This document shows, piece by piece, positions 1 to 6,600 of a stretch of DNA of 10,407 bases (within the stretch, counting starts at the first letter, position 1; every line of letters starts with the position of its first letter). This stretch comes from Beroe ovata. Taxonomy: Eukaryota > Ctenophora > Nuda > Beroida > Beroidae. The notes under the pieces are model-generated. The model was not told the DNA's origin. It ran no database searches and saw only the letters and a list, made by a program, of their open reading frames with translations. A program made the translations under genes and the position numbers. Where the stretch lies: NCBI GenBank assembly GCA_946803715.1, contig CAMPET010000028.1:362118-372524 (forward strand). The letters run 5' to 3'.

Positions 1-310
1 CCGCGGCCCCCCTGGCCCCCCCTGCCTACGTGCCTGTTTTCAACTGAGGGAAGCAACGTCACTCAACCGCAAGGAAATGTTTTTCAAGGTAAATACTTTC
101 CTTCCAAAGATTTTGTTCTATTGACGTAATTGTGAATTAGATTTCTCGTTTTTGAAAGGGATAAACGCTTCTCGGGGATTCATATTAGCTGTCGACAACG
201 AGCCACAATTCGGCATGAAAATTCCAAAAGAAATAAAAAACATTCAAAATGTTGAAGTAAAAGGATGCGGTCATGTTATTTCATGCACTCGCAACTTGAC
301 TGCCATATAG
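1..310 (+). CDS. 3' end of an unidentified gene, two exons (1-88, 141-310)
   Basis: The first exon is partial at the window edge and reads PTCLFSTEGSNVTQPQGNVF up to CAAG|GTAAAT. A 52-bp intron (89-140) ends in GAATTAG. The second exon keeps the phase through a Gly/Asp codon and reads DFSFLKGIN, then GFILAVDNEPQFGMKIPKEI, then VEVKGCGHVISCTRN, ending in TAG at 308-310. The pattern Ile-Pro-Lys-x-Ile ... Val-x-x-x-Gly-x-x-His is reminiscent of an RCC1-type blade, but this is weak. Just after the stop another frame reads GISSTDTTADGVKILKDLYL to a TGA near 399, so a 2-base shift at 308 may have broken a longer frame. It could be a decayed copy. Confidence 0.45.
89..140 (+). other. 52-bp intron of the left-edge gene
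   Basis: GTAAATAC at the 5' end, a T-rich middle and TGAATTAG at the 3' end. Removing it joins two open frames in the same phase. Confidence 0.45.
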
Positions 311-449
311 GAATTTCTTCAACTGACACGACTGCAGATGGAGTGAAAATTCTCAAAGATTTGTATTTATCTGTTGATCAGCATAATCGCTGATAGATGT
401 AAAACTATCGAAATCTGTGAAAATTTGGCCATACAAAATGGTTTCACCT

Positions 450-455
450 TTTATT
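450..455 (-). terminator. Poly(A) signal AATAAA of the TULP4-like gene
   Basis: TTTATT on the plus strand is AATAAA on the minus strand, about 103 bases after the proposed stop. The spacing is normal for a short 3' UTR and supports exon 16. Confidence 0.5.
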
Positions 456-528
456 TCATCAAGAGCGCATATCCCAACGTAATATATTGTAGTCGGGAAA
501 CATGCTCCTACGATTTGTTGCTCAAGAA

Positions 529-571
529 CAGTGTTGCTTTAGCAACAATGTATGTTGTTATAGCAACACTG
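529..571. repeat. Stem-loop around the stop codon of exon 16
   Basis: CAGTGTTGCT (529-538) and AGCAACACTG (562-571) are exact inverted repeats of 10 bp. Smaller GTTGCT/AGCAAC palindromes lie inside. In the mRNA the stop codon would fall in the loop region. Confidence 0.5.
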
Positions 572-657
572 AGCAGATAGGTCTTGCCACTGACAAATAC
601 ACTCTAGTACATTGGCAACAGAGAATAATGGAATGAGTCTCAACATCNGTCGTGTTC
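558..657 (-). CDS. Exon 16: terminal exon and stop (tentative)
   Basis: A strong acceptor (CTTTTTCACTTTTTAG) opens a 32-codon frame ending in TAA at 560-558. It reads ETHSIILCCQCTRVYLSVA, then RPICSVLL. The Ile-rich strand followed by x-Tyr-Leu and an Arg-Pro-Ile-x-x-Val run resembles the end of the tubby domain (the Pro-Leu/Phe-Ser-x-x-Gln-Ala-Phe region), but the usual closing helix is cut short. It includes the ambiguous base at 648. An AATAAA lies about 100 bases downstream. Confidence 0.42.
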
Positions 658-3600
658 CTAAAAAGTGAAAAAGAACAGAAAGAGCAGCGGTACAAAAGCA
701 CCACCATTAGAAATGAGCCTTAGTTCACTATGACAGAAGTTGCACATGTCCATAGCAACTTTCAGTTAAAATCTGCAATGCTACTATGATTACACACTCC
801 ATTTCGTTATGTACAAGCAAACTGACTAACAAACTGACCATCAAATTATAACATGCATGGATAGGGAAAACTGGACAGAAATCTGGCAATCTGGTTTCTA
901 TCAATTGATTATTGAATAAATCTGGGTATAAATTTATTAAATGTGGGTATAAATAGATCTGGGTATAAATGCACTACGCACACATAGAGAAAAATGATGT
1001 GTGACCTCTTGTACAGGCAAGAAGCAGAGGTGATTGGTCAGATTTTTGGCTCCACAATAACCTTTTTTTAACAAACAGGCATTGAAGAAGGGATTCTCTC
1101 CTCACCTCTGTCCTTCCTGTATACATAATGGGGACACAATCTCAATTCCTGCTACACCAGCCAGCTAGAATTTGTAATACAAAATGATCCATGGATTTGT
1201 GCATCGTGAATGCACAAAGTTTGCTGGCCCCTGATTTAACTGAATGAGCTGAAAGGCCATGAAACCACTGAGCTATACTTACAGAGTATTTGGGTCATGC
1301 AATGCAGGAACATTTGTCTAGCATGAAACAGTTGTCAGTTATCATGATTTGAACTTTACAAAGGTCCCTGGTTTATCTTATTGAAGCCCGTTTCACTTCC
1401 CAGAAAACAGTCGCACGTTATAAAGACAGCGTTCCAAAATCAATTCGCCGCCACATAAAACGCAATTGCAAACTACGAACGTTTACTGTTCAGGTGCTCA
1501 TAAAATGTTGCCGGATGTTATCTGTAGCTGTCCACTCTAATTCTCGCGCGCAAGAAACAGTGGACAGATAACACTGCTGTCTCAGATACTCCGCGTGAAC
1601 CAAATACTCCGCGCGCGCGCGCGTCTCCCTTCTCGCGCTCGCGCGACGCGACATTTTAGTTCACTGTTGCCGGATGTTATTTTGTATCTGTTCACTGTTT
1701 CTTGCGCGCGCGCCTTCATCGAAGACCTTGCCTTCGATGTCTCGATGAAGCTGCGCGTCTCATAGCTCCGTGGTTTGGACGACTAGACTTTTCAGTTCGG
1801 TGTTCACTGAGTAGAAGTAGAACAGGGGCGCTTGCACTTGTCGATCGATGATAGACCCTGTCGAGAATTTCGTATTGCGCGCGCGCAGCTCAAACTTATT
1901 TTCAAACTTATTGATCTCAGGACTCAGACGCAAGCCGCTTCGCGGCTTGCATCACACATCAGCGGTCTGGCGTCGTCCGACAAAGGGGCGCGTATTGCGT
2001 AACGTGTGCACAGACAAATAACATCCGATCCGGCAATAAAACCCTACATTAAAGTTGACAAATAAATGAATGGCATTATGATTAACAAATTCAATCATAA
2101 TCATATTGGTATGGATATCAAACACTCAAACAGGCCACATTCAAGCAGTTCCGTGAATCAATGATGCATGAACATCATGTGATCTGATTTATGATGAACA
2201 ATTTACTTTTAGTTACTAACTAAGTAAGTATTAGTATGACTATTATTTTTGAAACAAATGTCTGGTGCCCATCTAAGATTCTTTAAATGACACAAGATCG
2301 AGAAATAGATAATAGAATGAGGATAAATTTTAAACCCATCACGAACTATCACTATTATCCAGTTATTTCAGATGCAGAACTATCTATGTCCAGTAATTTC
2401 ATCGTCAAAGCATAAAGCGCGTCAAACGATGAAACTGAAAGGAAAACTTAATTAAGTAAGTAAAAGAACCACGATGACGAATGGGGTTGGAGGTTTTGCA
2501 CTGAGTTGGAGTGACCCAATAGCTCTCACGNCGGTACAGAATGCTGCACACATGGAGAAAGGAGCTTTGTATCGGACACTGTAGTTTCCCTTCTGCCATC
2601 TCAACAGCTGGAAGACCTGCGGAGGAAATTGAGAATTAATGGAATCATGAAACAGTGATGTTAACACGATTTAGACAATCAAGGGAATTGGCAGGAAAAG
2701 TGGTATTTCTTGGACAAAATTTGTATCCTACTCCTAGCTGGTCTACGTATAGTTGAAATTTCGCAATTTTCATGCCAATTTCCGGTATTGGAATTGCTCA
2801 ACAAAGTGTCGAAGGAAATGGTTTTTCAAACATACCTCGCTGTTTTCTAAACAAACATATGTTTGTGTGTTGTGTGTATATACCTCGCTGTTTTTCACAC
2901 AAACATGTACCTTGCTGTTCGTTACACAAACATACCTCACTGTTCTTTACAGTTACACAAACATACCTCGCTGTTTTTCACACAAACACACCTCACTGTT
3001 CTTTACACAAACACACCTCACTGTTCTTTACACAAACATACCTCGCTGTTCTGATGGACGAGCACGACACTGTTTGACGTGTCCTCGCCGTTATAGTGTA
3101 CAGGCCGGTGTATAACTCCGCTCGCTTCCGTATAGGGGGAGGAGGATGTGTGATCGTCATTTTCTGCGGAGGTTTAATTAGGTAATTAATTACGTCATTT
3201 ACGTAAGAAAGCGATGGACATAATCGAGTTATTTAAGGAATTATTGGGTTTCTTCATTCGGATGGTTGGTTAAAAGATTAATAAGGTTGTACTAAGTCAG
3301 TCATAAGTGTTAAAAACCAGATCTCATTAATCAAAATACTCAGTTAACACTCCTCAATTAACACTCAATTAATACTCAATTAACCCAATTTACACTCAAT
3401 TAACCCAATTAACACTCAATTAACCCAATTAACACTCACCGGTGACACCGTTGTGAAGTTGTACCGTAAGGAGACTCCTCTTCTCCGAGTAGTGGATACT
3501 GTAAAACAGCACGGACTTCCCTAGAGAACTCACCTGGGGAATAACACACGGGCAATTAGAATTAGATTTATCAGAATTAGAATTATCAGAATCAGAATTA

Positions 3601-6600
3601 TAGCAATACAATGTCATATAAAAGAGGGAAGTCAGGGAAAAAGAAGAGAGGGGCAAATGTATAAGCTAATTCCACGGCACCTACAAGTCTCTACAATCCT
3701 TGATCACGTGGCTATCGCGTGCAATCGATCACGTGATTCAATATTTCACGTGACTTGAAGCAACGTGGTCTAAATTTGATCNTCGGCACTCGTTTCTAGT
3801 ACTCGTGGTATTACTACACAAATTTTATGATACGAAAATTCCTGTTTTTGTTTGGTTCAAGACCGTTCACGATTATTGCATTTGTTTTAGGATCTAAATT
3901 TAACACTAATGAGTTAGTAAGAATCTTATCAATATTGTGATAACCACTCTTCACAGTATTGAAATTTCAGGTTTTCAGACTCAATATTATCTTATCATGT
4001 TCCAAATTTTGTCGTATTATTAGTGAAATTGGAGCTCGAATTTCAGTCCCGTTCTAAGATAAGATTGATCACGTTTAGGGCAGAAAAAGGTTTGATCTAA
4101 TTCAATTTTAGTGGATGACACAAGGTTTTCTAAATTCAGCCAGGTCCTAAAATTTTGCATTGTACGAAGCACTCCGGATAATTACTGATGAAAAGATGGA
4201 CAAAAGGTCCCAGAAAAGGCATTGAACCCGAGAAAACCTTAACGTGATTATAACGTGCTTCACACCATGAAAACACGTGATTATAACAAGCTCACACGTG
4301 GCATATACTCACAATGGTAGTTCCTCGAGATAGCTGCTTGTTTGACATTCTGAGGGCCAGGGTGAAGTTCTCACTGTACGAACAGTTGAGGACGCTTGGG
4401 GCGGTACCTGCAGAGTGTGGAGTTCAGGGCATATATCACACAGAGCACAGAGGAATCGGAAACGAGAGTCAAATTTGTCTCCTGATGTCATCAAATGCCA
4501 TACATGACAACATATTAATACGTCACTACTTTTCCTCTAAGACCCTATCTCACCTAACCAACTGAATACAGTACGTATTTCGACCTGTCTCGTGTCTAAC
4601 CATACCTAAACCTGTCATAGATACTTTCCACTCATATCCCAATACCTTTTTTCACGCTGTCTCACGCGCCAAACCCATATCCCACCTATAAAACCCATAT
4701 CCCACACTCCCTCACCTAACACACCCATATCACACCCATATCACACCCATATCTCACCCAACGCACCCTGTCTCACATGCCACACCAATGTCTTACCCTG
4801 TCTCACGCGCCACACCCATATCTCACTTTACGCACCNGGAGAGTTGTTCCTCGTCTGTCCTCAGACAATCATTCCTCAGCATGATCTCGTAGTGAACTCC
4901 CAGTGACATGAGCGCAGTTTGTTTGATTGCCCGAAGTGCTACCGCTTCACCACCGACCTGGGAAAATATTTCCTTGTGTTTGGCATTGTCTTGGGATTGT
5001 CATACTTTCATATCATCTTAGCAGGGACAAATTTGGCTTCATCATTGGCTTCCTTTAGAATAATTTTCCTGATGAACAAACATGAAATCAACATGACAGC
5101 CCAGTGACTAATCACCCAAGTGACTAATCACCCAATTAACCAGTCACCCAATTAACTCACCTCTGCGACCATGAACTGGGCTTCTTGCACCGAGTTACTG
5201 CCTCTCACGACTCGTAGTGTACACTGACTAGCGCTCTCTGTGTCAGAGAAAACGCGTGGGGTGTTCTTCTGCGGGGGTTAGGTGGTGTCATGGAACCGAA
5301 ATAAATGAAGTGGTGTCATGGAAACGAGATAACTCGTTATGGAAACTAAATTGTACTTATCCTAACCCCGTCCCCCCCCCGGGTTGCGGTGGCCGTCGGG
5401 CAAACTCGGGCGAGGCCGGCACACGCACGCCAGGGGGGGGCAAGTGCAGNAACTGGGCTTCCTGCACCGAGTTACTGCCCCTCACGACTCGGAGTGTACA
5501 CTGACTAGCGCTCTCTGTGTCGGAGAAAACGCGTGGGGTGTTCTTCTGCGGAGATAAGGTGGTGTCATGGAACCGAAATAACTGGAGTGGTGTCATGGAA
5601 AGAAGATGAGTGGAGGGGTGTCTTATAGAAACTAAATTGGACCTGCCCCAGTACTTATTTTAACCCCCTCCCCCCAAAAAACTCATTCTTAATCTATGCT
5701 AGAAATATCAGTGAATATTTTATCAATATCTCGTCACTCCTTCTCTACTTCCCTCAAAACCCCCACTATTTATCCACACCCTATTTATCCACTCCCCATT
5801 TCATTCATTAATCCCTATTTTAATTTATCCACTCCCCATGTTATTTGTCCGCCCACCCCATTCACCAACCCCTTCCATTCCCACTTACCGGTAACGTCCG
5901 TCTGGAGCTATCGAAGTTTAATCTGATATTTGGCGGGAGTTTTGGCACATCATGTTGACGTTGTGCTGACGTAACACACCGACTGGCCAGGAATTCGAGG
6001 GAGGGGATGGAGGTGCTCACGGAAACGTTGTGCACGTGGTTTTTGGTGGCTACTGAGATGGATGATTCGCCCACCCAGCACAAGGAGGATATGAACTGTG
6101 GGAGGGGGAGGGGGGTTAGTAGTCGCCGGGGGTTAGTAGTCGCCGGAAAAAAGAGCAACGGATAAACTTCCTCAATCCTCAATTATACATACTGAAGCTT
6201 CTCAAAATTTGTTGTTTCAGTGAGAGTTGGGGGTAAGACAAAGAGGGCCAAAGAAACGAGAAAACAAAAACTTTCTCAGTCTTCATTCAAAAGCTTTTCA
6301 AATTTTGGAAAGCTTCTGACCGAGAATATTTAAGAAAATTTAGCATCCAAATATATACTTCTCATCAATCCACAGGAAATTCACCTTTTCGCAGGGCATC
6401 TCCACCCTCTTCATGAGACTGCCAGTGTGGTGGTAGATACACACCACGTTACTAGCTTGACTGGGAATGCAGCCACCGATAGCAATCAGACCGTCTGTGT
6501 CGCGAACTGCCATCTGTAGAGGGAGGATGGGGGTTACGTCAGACACTTATAGTACAAGACTTATATAGTATAAGACTTATATAGTATAAGACACTTATAG

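Larger units (their letters stand above)
1506..2036. mobile_element. 531-bp non-autonomous inverted-repeat element (MITE-like) with TAAAA duplication
   Basis: The left end reads TGTTGCCGGATGTTAT. The right end, on the opposite strand, reads TTGCCGGAT and then GGATGTTATTTGT. TAAAA flanks the element at 1501-1505 and 2037-2041, as a 5-bp target-site duplication. The terminal motif recurs inside at 1666-1681. The interior is CG-rich, with GCGCGC runs and several hairpins, unlike the AT-rich intron around it. There is no transposase frame. I cannot assign a superfamily. Confidence 0.6.
5174..5672. repeat. Direct duplication, about 220 bp, of exon 10 with flanking intron
   Basis: 5174 to about 5395 and 5451 to about 5672 are similar. 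The exon parts differ at 4 of 95 bases. The intron parts share GGTGGTGTCATGGAACCGAA but differ by small indels. The right copy starts immediately after the ambiguous base at 5450. Confidence 0.8.

Noticed and set aside
374-580. 68-codon plus-strand frame ADRCKTIEICENLA...
   Set aside because: It overlaps the 3' UTR and end of exon 16 on the other strand. It has no splice link to the left-edge gene that I could find. A decayed extension of that gene cannot be excluded.
1286-1320. Possible exon reading TNVPALHDPNTL with a strong GTAAGTAT donor (minus strand)
   Set aside because: Its phase fits neither exon 14 nor exon 15. Kept out of the model, though its sequence is not unlike a tubby segment.
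3046-3090. Possible extra exon ending GAG|GTATGT at the edge of the minisatellite (minus strand)
   Set aside because: Phase would fit only with a weak acceptor and no pyrimidine tract, and exons 13 and 14 already join in frame without it.
2753-3115. Plus-strand frames of 60-120 codons rich in TSLFFTQT
   Set aside because: They translate the 25-bp minisatellite. The repeated peptide arises from the array, in more than one frame, with no protein-like remainder.
5256-5504. Plus-strand frame across the exon 10 copies
   Set aside because: It is antisense to exon 10 and runs through the GC-rich block; a shadow frame.
6340-6384. C-terminal ending VNFLWIDEKYIFGC directly after exon 8
   Set aside because: It is open to a stop and looks protein-like, but exon 9 continues the propeller in perfect phase and with TULP4-like sequence, so splicing at 6384 is preferred.
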